Assembly: GCF_006494775.1 (NCBI RefSeq)
Contig: NZ_CP041146.1
Span: forward strand, 4,836,001-4,900,000
Origin: Nocardioides humi
GTDB taxonomy: Bacteria > Actinomycetota > Actinomycetes > Propionibacteriales > Nocardioidaceae
Reading direction: 5' to 3'
Length of the DNA: 64,000 nt
Position 1 is the first letter of the stretch. Every line of letters starts with the position of its first letter. A program made the position numbers and the translations under genes. This document shows positions 16,834 through 28,667 of the stretch, piece after piece. Below the pieces are notes generated by a model. That model did not search any database and had not been told where the DNA came from. It worked only from the letters and a program-made list of their open reading frames with translations.

Positions 16834-18317
16834 GTGCCTCAGACCGGAGCCATCGACGCGCGCATCGCCGTCGACGAACGCGCCGCTCGCGTGCGCTTCC
16901 GCCGGGCCCTGACCCTGATGGCGTTCACCCTGGTCGTGCCCGGCTCCGCGCAGCTCGTCGCCGGGAACCGGGCGATCGGCCGGCTCGCCGTCCGCGTCTG
17001 GCTGGCCTCGCTCGGCACGCTGCTCGTCGTCGGCGCCTGGAGCTGGCTCGACAACGGCTTCGCGCTCGGCCTGGCGTTCAGCCCGACCGTGATGCTGGTG
17101 GTGCGGCTCTACCTGATCGCCGGTGCGATCGGCTGGGCCGCGCTCTTCGTCGACGCCTGGCGGATCGGCCAGCCGCTCAGCCTGCGGCTCCCGCACCGGC
17201 GCGCGGTCGTCGGCGTCAACGGCATCCTCTGCTTCTCCGTCGCCGGCACCCTGCTCTTCGGCGCCCACCTCGCCGCCGCCCAGCGCGAGTGGCTGACCAT
17301 GTTCGCCGACGGCGACCTCGGCAGCTCCCACGACGGCCGCTACAACATCCTGCTCATCGGCGGCGACTCCGGCGCGGACCGCTGGGGCCTGCGCACCGAC
17401 TCGATGACCGTCGCCTCCGTCGACGAGAAGACCGGCCAGACCGTCATGATCGGCCTGCCCCGCAACATGCAGAACTTCCCGTTCCGCAAGGGCAGCGTCA
17501 TGGACGAGCAGTTCCCCAAGGGCTTCGACTGCGACGGCTGCTACCTCAACGGCGTGAGCACCTGGGCCGGCGACCACACCGACCTCTTCGGGGACTCCGA
17601 GAACCCCGGGATCGACGCCACCGTGATGGCGATCGAGGGCATCACCGGCCTCGACATCAACTACTGGGTGATGGTCAACATGCGCGGCTTCGAGCGCCTG
17701 GTCAACGCCTTCGGCGGGGTCACGCTCAACGTCCGCCAGCGGATCCCGGTCGGCGGCCTCGGCAAGGACGTCACCGGCTACATCGAGCCCGGCGAGCGCA
17801 AGCTCGACGGCCACGACGCGCTCTGGTACGCCCGCGCTCGCGAGGGCTCCGACGACTACTCGCGGATGGCCCGCCAGAAGTGTGTGTTCTCGGCGCTGGT
17901 CTCCCAGGTCAGCCCCGCGCAGGCGCTGACCAACTTCCAGGAGATCGCCCAGGCCTCCAGCGCGATGATCAAGACCGACATCCCCGGCGGCGCCCTCAGC
18001 GACTTCGTCGAGCTCGCCCTGCGCGCCCGGACCCAGAAGATCTCCTCCATCTCCCTCGTCCCGCCGCGGATCGACACCGCCCGCCCCGACATCGACCTCA
18101 TCCACCAGATGGTCGACGACGCCCTCGACAAGGCCAGCGGCCGCCCCCGCAGCAGGAGAAGAAGGCGCCGAAGCGCGAGCAGGCCGAGAAGCCCGCCGAG
18201 GCGGCCACCGAGCAGCAGTCCGACGAGCAGCCCGCCACCGTCACCGGCGGATCGCTCGGCTCCCGCAACGACGGGTACGTCGCCAACGAGACCGACGACG
18301 TCGCCGCCGCCTGCTGA
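16834..18317 (+). CDS. LCP family protein with multi-span N-terminus, apparent frameshift
   Basis: About 494 residues if one base is restored. GTG 16834 is chosen because GATACT ends 6 bases upstream. The N-terminal 140 residues hold three to four hydrophobic helices, more than a usual LCP protein. The extracellular LCP domain follows with LLIGGDSGADRWGLRTDS, VMIGLPRNMQNFP, and ALWYARAREGSDDYSRM. The reading frame breaks at the C5 run 18144-18148: the natural end (acidic/Gln-rich tail finishing in ETDDVAAAC at 18317) is one frame back, and the original frame runs on into a noncoding repeat. A missing C is the simplest explanation. Probably a wall-polymer ligase. Confidence 0.85.
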
Positions 18318-18334
18318 TCACTGGCGCGAGCGTG

Positions 18335-18699
18335 TCGCAGATCGTGCTCGCCGCACGGGGCCTCGCTCCGCTCGCCCCGCGGGCTTCACACGATGCGGCT
18401 GCGCCGCCGTGCGACACGCTGCCGCGCGCGCAGTCGACGTAGGCGTCGCTCAAGGCCACCTGGCGGTCAGACGCAAGATCGCAGATCGTGCTCGCCGCAC
18501 GGGGCCTCGCTCCGCTCGCCCCGCGGGCTTCACACGATGCGGCTGCGCCGCCGTGCGACACGCTGCCGCGCGCGCAGTCGACGTAGGCGTCGCTCAAGGC
18601 CACCTGGCGGTCAGACGCAAGATCGCAGATCGTGCTCGCCGCACGGGGCCTCGCTCCGCTCGCCCCGCGGGCTTCACACGATGCGGCTGCGCCGCCGTG
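18335..18699. repeat. 144-bp tandem repeat, about 2.5 copies
   Basis: Copies begin at 18337, 18481 and 18625 (exact 144-bp period); the third stops at 18699, immediately before the IMPase stop codon. I see no differences between the copies. Each unit has inner complementary parts (GTGTCGCA with TGCGACAC, ATCGTG with CACGAT) and a GCTCCGC-rich centre. This fills the gap between the convergent LCP and IMPase genes. Frames through it look like noise, so I do not call a gene. Confidence 0.85.
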
Positions 18700-19467
18700 T
18701 CAGAGAGGCAGCGCGGCCACCACGGCGTCGTACGTCGCCCGGTCGGGCGCCGCGACGATGCCGCCGGCCAGCGCCTGCGGCTGGAGCGGGGTGCCGTCGT
18801 GCTGGCCGATCGTGCCGCCTGCCTCGGTGAGGATCAGCCCGCCGGGCAGGTGGTCCCAGGGCATGCTGCGGCTGTAGAGGAGCGCGCGGGCGTCGCCGGC
18901 GACCAGGTGGGGGTAGTCGACGCCGCAGCAGGCCCAGGTGAGCTCGAGCGTGCCGAGGCCGCCGAGCTCGCGGCCGACCCACGCCCGCCGGGCGGTGCGG
19001 AAGGGCGTGTCCGCGCCCGGGCCGGCGACGGTCAGCCGCTCGCCGTTGCGCCAGGCGCCGGCACCCCGCTCGGCGACGTACGACGTCGCGTGCTGGGGCT
19101 GCCAGATCCATCCGCGGGTCACCTCGCCGCCGCGGACCTCGGCCACCATGACGGCGTGGTCGGGTGAGCCGTTGACGAAGTTCTTGGTGCCGTCGACCGG
19201 GTCGACGGTGAAGGCGTGCTCGGCGGTCGCGAACCGGTCGAGCAGGGCCGGGTCGCCCGCCATCGCCTCCTCGCCGAGCACGAGCGCGTCGGGGTAGGCG
19301 GCCTGCAGCGCGGCGGTGATGAGCGCCTCGGACTCGTGGTCGGCCACGGTCACGAGGTCGCCGGGGTTCTTCTCCGCGACCTGCTCGTCGGAGAGCGTGC
19401 GGAACCGGGGGTTGATCACCTCCGCCGCCACGTCCTGCAGGAGCGTCAGCACAGCCGCGGTGTCCAC
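18700..19467 (-). CDS. Inositol monophosphatase family protein
   Basis: 255 residues from GTG 19467; the minus-strand -10 box TAACGT (19475-19480) is 7 bases upstream, so it is probably leaderless. The Mg-binding motifs are GEEAM (about 68-72), the signature DPVDGTKNFVNG (about 87-98) and PWDHLPGGLILTEAGG near the C-terminus. Such enzymes hydrolyse inositol-1-phosphate, histidinol phosphate or similar sugars; in actinobacteria this class often includes histidinol-phosphatase HisN. The substrate is not decided by sequence. Confidence 0.88.
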   Translation of the reverse strand: MDTAAVLTLLQDVAAEVINPRFRTLSDEQVAEKNPGDLVTVADHESEALITAALQAAYPDALVLGEEAMAGDPALLDRFATAEHAFTVDPVDGTKNFVNGSPDHAVMVAEVRGGEVTRGWIWQPQHATSYVAERGAGAWRNGERLTVAGPGADTPFRTARRAWVGRELGGLGTLELTWACCGVDYPHLVAGDARALLYSRSMPWDHLPGGLILTEAGGTIGQHDGTPLQPQALAGGIVAAPDRATYDAVVAALPL

Positions 19468-19515
19468 GGCGCCCACGTTAGTGGGGGCGGGACAGCGTCC
19501 GTCATGCTGGGGCCC

Positions 19516-19911
19516 ATGCGCTTCACCGAGCACGAGCTGACCGCAGCACTCGCCGGCGCGGCCAAGACCGTGCTGGCCGCGGACCGCCGCCTGCGCAAGC
19601 GTGGCGTCGACGCCGACACCGCGTGGGAGCGGATGGACCGCTACCAGCGCTTCAAGGTCCTCGACGCGCTCGGCGACCAGGTGCTCCCCGTCCTCGTCGC
19701 CCTCCCCGACGTCGACGTGGCGCCCGGCACCCGTCCGACGTACGACGACGCGCAGGTCGCCGAGGTCGTGACCGGTCTCGTGGGCCAGCGCCGAGGGCGG
19801 TTGCGGCGCGCGGTCGAGGTCAAGGCGCGCACCGCGCTGGTCCAGGCCGCGCTGGCCGCCGTCCCGCCCCGGCTGGACCCGGACGCGCTGTTGCGTCCGG
19901 ACGAGTCCTGA
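19516..19911 (+). CDS. Conserved hypothetical protein
   Basis: 131 residues from ATG 19516; another ATG 12 bases upstream is in frame. Soluble, with a basic helix-rich first half (AAKTVLAADRRLRKRG) and a second half ending in PPRLDPDALLRPDES. No signal peptide, membrane helix or motif I recognise. It starts 48 bases from the divergent IMPase gene. Coding potential is supported by codon bias and by the clean fit between neighbours. Function unknown. Confidence 0.7.
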   Translation: MRFTEHELTAALAGAAKTVLAADRRLRKRGVDADTAWERMDRYQRFKVLDALGDQVLPVLVALPDVDVAPGTRPTYDDAQVAEVVTGLVGQRRGRLRRAVEVKARTALVQAALAAVPPRLDPDALLRPDES

Positions 19912-19930
19912 CCGGGCGCTGGCAAACTGC

Positions 19931-20383
19931 TCAGAGCGCGGTCTGGAGCTCGCGCAGTGCTTCGGTCGGGAAATCGTGAAGGACCCACTTCTTCCCATAG
20001 CCCACTTCGCCGTGCTGGTCCAGGACCGCCTGCGTGCCCGCCGCGATGGCCTGGCAGAAGGATCGCAGATCGCAGGTGGCGGTCAGCCGGACCTTGCCGC
20101 GCTCGTCCGGGAGGCGGTTCCAGTCGCTGTCGAACCAGAGCACGCGGACGTCGACCTGGGCGCCCCGTGCCTGCAGCACCCAGCGGAACTCGCCGGGCTC
20201 CTCGGCCCAGGACACGCGGACCTCTGCTGCTCCGCGGGCCAGAGCGAGGGTCGCTCGGACCAGATCGCCCAAGGCGTCGTCCAGGTCGGACGCGGTGAGT
20301 GACGCCACGACAGGTCCGATCGCCAGTCGTGCCTCGCTCCATCCGATGCCGGTCAGCCGGTACTCGAACTCGACCGGACTCAT
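19931..20383 (-). CDS. Hypothetical protein
   Basis: 150 residues from ATG 20383; an upstream ATG would add six residues. Sequence features are a mixed alpha/beta soluble protein with tryptophans in VSWAEEPGEFRWVL and FDSDWNRLP and a KKWVLHDFP segment near the end. No membrane helices or known motif. The codon use is somewhat less GC3-biased than its neighbours, which may mean later acquisition. Proteins of this size and composition include immunity proteins, but there is no toxin gene next to it, so I do not claim that. Confidence 0.65.
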   Translation of the reverse strand: MSPVEFEYRLTGIGWSEARLAIGPVVASLTASDLDDALGDLVRATLALARGAAEVRVSWAEEPGEFRWVLQARGAQVDVRVLWFDSDWNRLPDERGKVRLTATCDLRSFCQAIAAGTQAVLDQHGEVGYGKKWVLHDFPTEALRELQTAL

Positions 20384-20510
20384 GGTCGTCCGGCCGCACA
20401 AGCGAGGTGCCCGCTGGCGACGCCGGCGTGGGGGAGCGGACGGTCAGGGGGCATCCACCGAGCGTAGGGGGCGGTGGCGTCCGGCGACACGGGTTTCGGC
20501 GCGTGCCCAG

Positions 20511-20516
20511 TAGGGT
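20511..20516 (+). promoter_or_regulatory. -10 element of leaderless glycosyltransferase
   Basis: TAGGGT ends 7 bases before GTG 20524 and there is no ribosome site. This would be the head promoter of the glycan cluster's plus-strand genes. Confidence 0.5.
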
Positions 20517-20523
20517 GACAGCC

Positions 20524-21432
20524 GTGCGTGTGCAGGCCGTCGTGGTGACCTACAACCGGCTGGCGATGCTGCAGCGCCTCGTCCCGCGGCTGCAGGAGAT
20601 CGCCGGCCTGGAGCGGATCCTGGTCGTCGACAACGCCTCGACCGACGGCACGGGGGAGTGGCTGGCTGCGGTGGCCGACCCGCGGGTCCGCCACGAGACG
20701 CTCGCGACGAACACCGGCGGTGCCGGCGGCTTCCACCACGGCCTCGGGTGGGCGGTGCGCGAGGGCGCCGACCTGGTCTGGCTGATGGACGACGACGGCC
20801 TGCCCGCCCCCGACTGCCTCGACCTGCTCCTGCAGCGGCAACAGCGCGACGGCCTGGAGTTCTGCGGGCCCGCGGTGCTCGCCGAGCAGGACCCCGCCCG
20901 GCTGTGCTTCCCGATCCGGCTGCCCGGCGGCACGCGCGTCGTCCACGAGATGGCCGCGGTCGAGGCGGCCGCGCAGGACGGGCTGATCGACGACGTCGTG
21001 ATCCCGTTCAACGGCGTGCTCGTCACCCGGGGGCTGGTGGAGCGGATCGGGCTGCCGCGCGAGGAGTTCTTCATCTGGGGCGACGACGTGGAGTACCTGT
21101 GGCGCGCCCAGCGGGCCGGTGCCCGGATCGCCACCGTCGTCGACGCCCACTTCCTCCACCCGGCCACCGACGACCTCGGCACGCCGATGATGCGCGGGCG
21201 CACGACGTACAACCACACCCCGAGCGACCTCAAGCACTACTGCATGGCCCGCAACAACACGCTCAACCTGCGCGACTACCGCGGCTGGCCGTTTGTGCTG
21301 CTGTTCTGGCTGAAGACCGTGTGGTTCTACCTGTTCACGCGACCGCAGCCGGCCCGGATCCCGCTCAGCGCCCGCGCCGCCGCCGCCGGCCTCCGGGGCG
21401 ACTTCGCCGGCCACCGGAGGTACCTGCGATGA
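20524..21432 (+). CDS. GT2 glycosyltransferase, GlfT1-like
   Basis: 302 residues, GTG start. GT-A fold: AVVVTYNRLAML at the N-terminus, the nucleotide-binding region NTGGAGGF (about 61-68), and the metal-binding DDD in WLMDDDG. Segments FPIRLPGG, PFNGVLVTRGL, FFIWGDDVEYLWR and HFLHP resemble mycobacterial GlfT1 (Rv3782), which adds the first galactofuranose residues to the linker lipid. It is followed with a 4-base overlap by a second GT2 gene, and glf and glfT2 are close by. Probably a UDP-Galf transferase acting at the inner face of the membrane. Confidence 0.85.
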   Translation: MRVQAVVVTYNRLAMLQRLVPRLQEIAGLERILVVDNASTDGTGEWLAAVADPRVRHETLATNTGGAGGFHHGLGWAVREGADLVWLMDDDGLPAPDCLDLLLQRQQRDGLEFCGPAVLAEQDPARLCFPIRLPGGTRVVHEMAAVEAAAQDGLIDDVVIPFNGVLVTRGLVERIGLPREEFFIWGDDVEYLWRAQRAGARIATVVDAHFLHPATDDLGTPMMRGRTTYNHTPSDLKHYCMARNNTLNLRDYRGWPFVLLFWLKTVWFYLFTRPQPARIPLSARAAAAGLRGDFAGHRRYLR

Positions 21433-22319
21433 CCGAGCGGGTCGCGGTCGTCGTCGTCACCTACAACCGCGCCGACCTGCTGGAGCGGATGCTCGCCGGG
21501 CTCGGCGCGCTCGACCGCGCTCCCGACGCGGTGTTCGTCGTCAACAACGCCAGCACCGACCACACCCGCGAGGTGCTCGGGCGCAGCACGCTCCCCGGCC
21601 TGGTCCCGATCCACACCGCCGACAACCTCGGGGGAGCGGGCGGCTTCCGGCTCGGGCTGCAGACGGCCTACGAGCAAGGGTACGACGTCATGTGGCTCAT
21701 GGACGACGACGTGGTCCCGGCCCCCGACTGCCTGACCCGGCTGCTCGAGGTCGACGGGTCGTGCCTGATCGCGGTCCGGGAGGATCGCACCGGCGCGCTC
21801 GTCGAGAAGGCCGCGATCCGCTTCGACCTGCGCAACCCGCTGGCGATCCGGCCCAAGACGGCCAGCGTCGACTCGACGTACCCGAGCCGGGCGGCGATGC
21901 CCGCGACGGTCGAGGTCGAGAACGTCGCCTTCGAGGGCTTCCTCGTCCGGCGCGAGGTGATCGACCGGATCGGCCTGCCGGACGCGTCGTACTTCATCTT
22001 CTACGACGACGTGGACTTCGCGATCCGCGCCCGCCGGGCCGGCTTCCCGATCCGCGCGGTGCGCGACGCGGTGCTGGTGCGCCAGCTCGACTTCGACCAG
22101 CAGCACGACCTCGCCGGCTGGAAGGGGTACTACATGTACCGCAACCTGTTCGCCGTGCACTTCCGGTACGGCGAGAACCCGCTCGCGCGGCTCAAGCCGG
22201 TGCTGGTCGCGCTGGTGGTGGTCCTGCTCAGTCCGCTGCGGGGTGGTCGGGCAGAGGCGCGGAACGTGACGCGAGCGCTTCGGGATGCGCGCCGGATGCG
22301 GGTGCCACCGGCGCGGTGA
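21429..22319 (+). CDS. GT2 glycosyltransferase, second of the pair
   Basis: 296 residues; the ATG overlaps the previous stop (ATGA). Same plan as the gene upstream: VVVVTYNRADLLERM, DNLGGAGGF, the DDD of WLMDDDVVPAPD, and YFIFYDDVDFAIRARRAG for the acceptor side. The C-terminus is a hydrophobic helix (about 262-275) plus a basic end, so it is membrane associated. It may extend or initiate the same galactan chain, or add a different linker sugar. The last 92 bases overlap the end of the convergent PAP2 gene. Confidence 0.88.
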   Translation: MTERVAVVVVTYNRADLLERMLAGLGALDRAPDAVFVVNNASTDHTREVLGRSTLPGLVPIHTADNLGGAGGFRLGLQTAYEQGYDVMWLMDDDVVPAPDCLTRLLEVDGSCLIAVREDRTGALVEKAAIRFDLRNPLAIRPKTASVDSTYPSRAAMPATVEVENVAFEGFLVRREVIDRIGLPDASYFIFYDDVDFAIRARRAGFPIRAVRDAVLVRQLDFDQQHDLAGWKGYYMYRNLFAVHFRYGENPLARLKPVLVALVVVLLSPLRGGRAEARNVTRALRDARRMRVPPAR

Positions 22320-23364
22320 CCGGATCGGGCACCAGTCGGGCGCGCAGGCCGACCCGGTTGCCGGTGGCGATCCCGGCGATCCAGACCGCGAAGGCGCCCA
22401 GCGCGGCGCCGGCGATGACGTCGATGAAGAAGTGCCAGCCCAGGTAGACCGTCGCGAGCGAGGTCAGGCCGAGGAACACCCACGAGCTGACCCGCACCCA
22501 GCGGGGCAGCCGGATCAGCTCCACGATGAGGCAGATCGTCATCATGATGCCGACGTGCAGGGAGGCGAAGGCCGCGATCGTCTGCAGGGTCCCGGCGCCG
22601 ACGGGATCGGCCAGGACCGCGACCCGGTCGCCCCACATGCTCTCCTGCAGCCTGCTGACGTAGGTCTCGGGGAGCGCGGCGAAGGCGCTGCTGTGGGAGT
22701 AGATCGGGCCGACCGTCGGGACCAGCACGTAGAGGACCGCGCCGAGCGCCCAGTCGACGGCGACGGCCGTGACGTACCACTCACCGGCGCGGGTGTGCCG
22801 GGTCCAGACCAGGGCGATCGCGATGCTCACCGGCACCAGCGCGATCCAGACGATGTAGACGGCGGAGAAGAAGTGGGCGGCCAGGCCGGTGCCGAACCAG
22901 GCGTGCAGCACGGCGGCCGGGTCGTGGCCGGCGAAGAGGAACTTGTCGAGGTCGGCCAGCGGGTCGTCGTAGATCTTCTCGTGCACGAACGGCGCCATGC
23001 TCTTCACGTTGCGGAAGGCGGCGTAGCACAGGTACCAGGCGATGACGCCGTTGAGCGCGAACTTCCAGTGCGACAGCGGCCAGCGCTCCCGCAGCACGGT
23101 GCGGAAGGTGTCGCGGACCCGGCGCGCCCAGCCCGCGCCGGGGCGGCCGGCGCCGAGGAACGTGCGGGGGACGACGTCGAGGGCGATCGCGCCGAGGACG
23201 ATCGCGGGGAACCGGATGTAGCCCGGGATCAGGCTGTCCGGGTCCTGGATCGGGATCGCCTCGAGCCGCGAGAAGACGATGGTGAGGACGGCCAGCCCGA
23301 GACCGGCGAGCCAGGCGAGGGCGAACGATGGCGCGCCGCGTCCGGCCGTCTGGTGGGTATACAC
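22228..23364 (-). CDS. PAP2 superfamily phosphatase/transferase, multi-pass membrane protein
   Basis: 378 residues from GTG 23364; an in-frame ATG at 23445 would leave only 17 bases before divergent glf, so the inner start is preferred with moderate certainty. At least six hydrophobic helices. The PAP2 acid-phosphatase residues are in ASLHVGIMM and GWHFFIDVIAG; the whole resembles the PAP2_3/inositolphosphotransferase type. In M. tuberculosis a PAP2-like protein (Rv3807c) also neighbours glf and glfT2. It probably removes phosphate from a polyprenyl or glycosyl phosphate in glycan synthesis. Tail-to-tail overlap with the GT2 gene is unusual. Confidence 0.82.
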   Translation of the reverse strand: MYTHQTAGRGAPSFALAWLAGLGLAVLTIVFSRLEAIPIQDPDSLIPGYIRFPAIVLGAIALDVVPRTFLGAGRPGAGWARRVRDTFRTVLRERWPLSHWKFALNGVIAWYLCYAAFRNVKSMAPFVHEKIYDDPLADLDKFLFAGHDPAAVLHAWFGTGLAAHFFSAVYIVWIALVPVSIAIALVWTRHTRAGEWYVTAVAVDWALGAVLYVLVPTVGPIYSHSSAFAALPETYVSRLQESMWGDRVAVLADPVGAGTLQTIAAFASLHVGIMMTICLIVELIRLPRWVRVSSWVFLGLTSLATVYLGWHFFIDVIAGAALGAFAVWIAGIATGNRVGLRARLVPDPVTAPVAPASGAHPEALASRSAPLPDHPAAD

Positions 23365-23456
23365 CAGAACAGGATATTCGTCACGTCCACCCGCTGGTGA
23401 ACGGGGCGCGACCGCGCGTTGCGAATGTGGAAGGTCAGGGAACATCCGTAAACTGA

Positions 23457-26670
<3,214 letters not shown>

Positions 26671-26674
<4 letters not shown>

Positions 26675-27554
26675 CCGCGACCCTTCCCGACGAGTCCGAG
26701 CTCCCGCCGCTGCGGCCGCCCTCCGCGGACAACGGCCTGGTCGGCGTCTTCCGGCGACGGTATCTGCTCAAGCTCCTCGTGCGCCGCGAGATCAGCGCGC
26801 GCTACCAGGGCTCGTTCCTGGGCCTGCTCTGGTCCTACATCAACCCCCTGAGCCAGTTCTTCATCTACTACGCCGTCGTGGGATTGATCTTCAACCTGCA
26901 CGACAACATCCCGAACTTCGCCATCCACCTGTACGCCGGGCTGACCCTCGTCCACTTCTTCACCGAGACCTTCGGGCGGGCACCCGCTCGATCGTGCGCA
27001 ACCGTGCTCTCGTCGTGAAGATGGCGATGCCCCGCGAGATGTTCCCCGTCGCCACCATGCTGGTGTCGCTCTACCACGTCGGGCCGCAGCTCGTGATCCT
27101 GCTCGTCGCCTCCGTGCTGACGGGGTGGACGCCCGACCCGACCGGCATGGTCGCGCTGGTGCTGGCCCTGCTCATCATCGCCGTGCTCGGCCTGTCGGGA
27201 GCGCTCTTCTTCAGCGCCGCCAACGTGTTCTTCCGCGACTTCGGCAACATCGTGGGCGTCTTCAACAACTTCGTGCGCTGGGGCGTGCCGATGATGTACT
27301 CGTACTCGATGGTCGACGACCGGTTCGGCCGGTTCGCCCAGTACTACCTGCTCAACCCGCTGGCCGACGCCGTGCTGCTCGTCCAGCGTGCCTTCTGGGT
27401 CGGGACCGTGCCCGAGGGGCACGAGACCGTCGCGGCGATGCCGGACCACCTCCTGCTCAACGGCGTGGTCATCCTCGGGTTCTCCCTCGTCCTGCTCTGT
27501 GTGGCCCAGTTGGTCTTCAGCCGACTCGAGAACAAGATCCCGGAGCGACTCTGA
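26671..27554 (+). CDS. wzm: ABC-2 glycan exporter permease, apparent frameshift
   Basis: About 294 residues if one base is restored; ATG overlaps the glfT2 stop. The first part (to about residue 101, ending in VHFFTETFG) is in one frame, and the rest (from AGTRSIVRNRALVVKM to the end) is one frame back. The break is at the GGG of 26974-26976; a fourth G would restore the conserved ETxxAGTRSIVRN region of Wzm proteins. Six hydrophobic segments follow the usual ABC-2 pattern. With Wzt it would flip lipid-linked galactan across the membrane, as Rv3783 does in M. tuberculosis. Confidence 0.88.
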
Positions 27555-27555
27555 C

Positions 27556-28320
27556 ATGGCGACCTCGATCGTGGTGGAGAACGCCACCAAGTACTTCACG
27601 CTCCGCTACCACCGGACCTTCAAGGAGGTCGCGGTCGCCAAGGTCAAGGGGCGCAGGACCACCGAGACCTTCCGGGCCATCGACGACGTCTCCTTCACCG
27701 TCGAGCAGGGCGAGGCCATCGGCATCATGGGCCTCAACGGCTCCGGCAAGAGCACCCTGCTCAAGATGATCAACGGCGTGATGAAGCCCGACGAGGGCAC
27801 CATCCTCACCCGGGGCCGGATCGCCGGCCTGATCGCCACCGGCGCCGGCTTCCACAACCAGCTGACCGGCCGCGAGAACCTCTACCTCAACGCCGCGATC
27901 CTCGGCATGACCGAGCCCGAGATCCGCCGCAAGTTCGACGAGATCGTCGACTTCGCCGAGCTCGGCTCCACCCTCGACGGACCGGTCGGCCACTACTCCT
28001 CCGGCCAGAAGGCCCGGCTCGGCTTCGCGATCGCGATCCACGTCGACTCCGACATCTTCCTGGCCGACGAGGCGCTCGCCGTCGGCGACAAGCCCTTCCG
28101 GGTCAAGTGCATGAAGAAGATGCGGCAGATCCGCAAGAGCGGCCGCACCCTCTTCTACGTCAGCCACTCCCCGGACTCCGTGGTCAAGATGTGCAGCCGG
28201 GTCCTCGTCCTCGAGAAGGGCCGCCTCGGCTTCGACGGCGACCCCGAGGCCGCCGTCCACTACCTGCACTACGACGAGAACGACGAGCTCGACGACGGCG
28301 CCGTCGCCAACGACATCTGA
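27556..28320 (+). CDS. wzt: ABC glycan exporter ATP-binding protein
   Basis: 254 residues, ATG one base after the wzm stop. All ATPase parts are present: Walker A GLNGSGKSTLLK (about 56-67), signature YSSGQKARLGFA, Walker B IFLADEALAVGD and switch histidine in YVSHSPDSV. The N-terminus (TKYFTLRYHRTFKE) and the short insertion before Walker A are typical of the Wzt/TagH group that powers polysaccharide export. There is no C-terminal carbohydrate-binding domain, so export probably does not depend on a chain-end cap. It corresponds to Rv3781. Confidence 0.94.
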   Translation: MATSIVVENATKYFTLRYHRTFKEVAVAKVKGRRTTETFRAIDDVSFTVEQGEAIGIMGLNGSGKSTLLKMINGVMKPDEGTILTRGRIAGLIATGAGFHNQLTGRENLYLNAAILGMTEPEIRRKFDEIVDFAELGSTLDGPVGHYSSGQKARLGFAIAIHVDSDIFLADEALAVGDKPFRVKCMKKMRQIRKSGRTLFYVSHSPDSVVKMCSRVLVLEKGRLGFDGDPEAAVHYLHYDENDELDDGAVANDI

Positions 28321-28361
28321 CCTCCTCTGGCGGTCTCCTGGCGGCTAGACGCCCCACCCGG

Positions 28362-28484
28362 CGACCCGGCGCGTCCTGACCCCGGACTTGCGCTGACCCG
28401 GCGCAAGTTGACCTTTCGCGCCCGCCGACCCGGCGCAAACTGCCCCGGCTCGCTGCGCTCGCGGGCAGTTTCCGCCGGGTCGGC
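28362..28484. repeat. GACCCGGCGCA repeat cluster with 20-bp hairpin after wzt
   Basis: The 347-base gap between wzt and the amidase gene has no gene. It holds three direct copies of GACCCGGCGC(A/G) (near 28363, 28395, 28427) and an inverted copy (about 28473-28483). The third copy pairs with the inverted one: 28425-28444 with 28464-28483, 19 of 20 bases, loop rich in CGCTGCGCTCGC. The same word recurs at 32669-32780. It probably acts as the terminator of the glycan operon. Confidence 0.75.
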
Positions 28485-28667
28485 TACCGCGCTTCGCTGC
28501 GCTCGCGCGCCAGAGAAGCTCACGGTGACAAAGTTGATGTTCGTCGGCGTGTCGAGTGGAAATTACACGTTTGTAGTTACTCACCGACTCTTCCCAGGCC
28601 CGTGTGACGCATGTGAAAGTTGCTACTCGTGTGACAACTTCCCCGCACACACGTCTGGAGCAGAGCC

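Noticed and set aside
18140..18150. Programmed frameshift in the LCP gene
   Set aside because: No classic slippery heptamer plus structure, and eight further losses of the same kind in the window make a sequence error more likely.
18335..18699. CRISPR array or coding repeat protein
   Set aside because: Units of 144 bp adjoin directly with no variable spacers, and no cas genes are near. Translations in all frames look like GC-skewed noise.
28604..28667. Upstream start for the amidase in the main frame
   Set aside because: It gives an Arg/Pro-rich N-terminus with no signal peptide. The overlapping frame from ATG 28668 encodes a proper export signal, so a missing base explains the data better.
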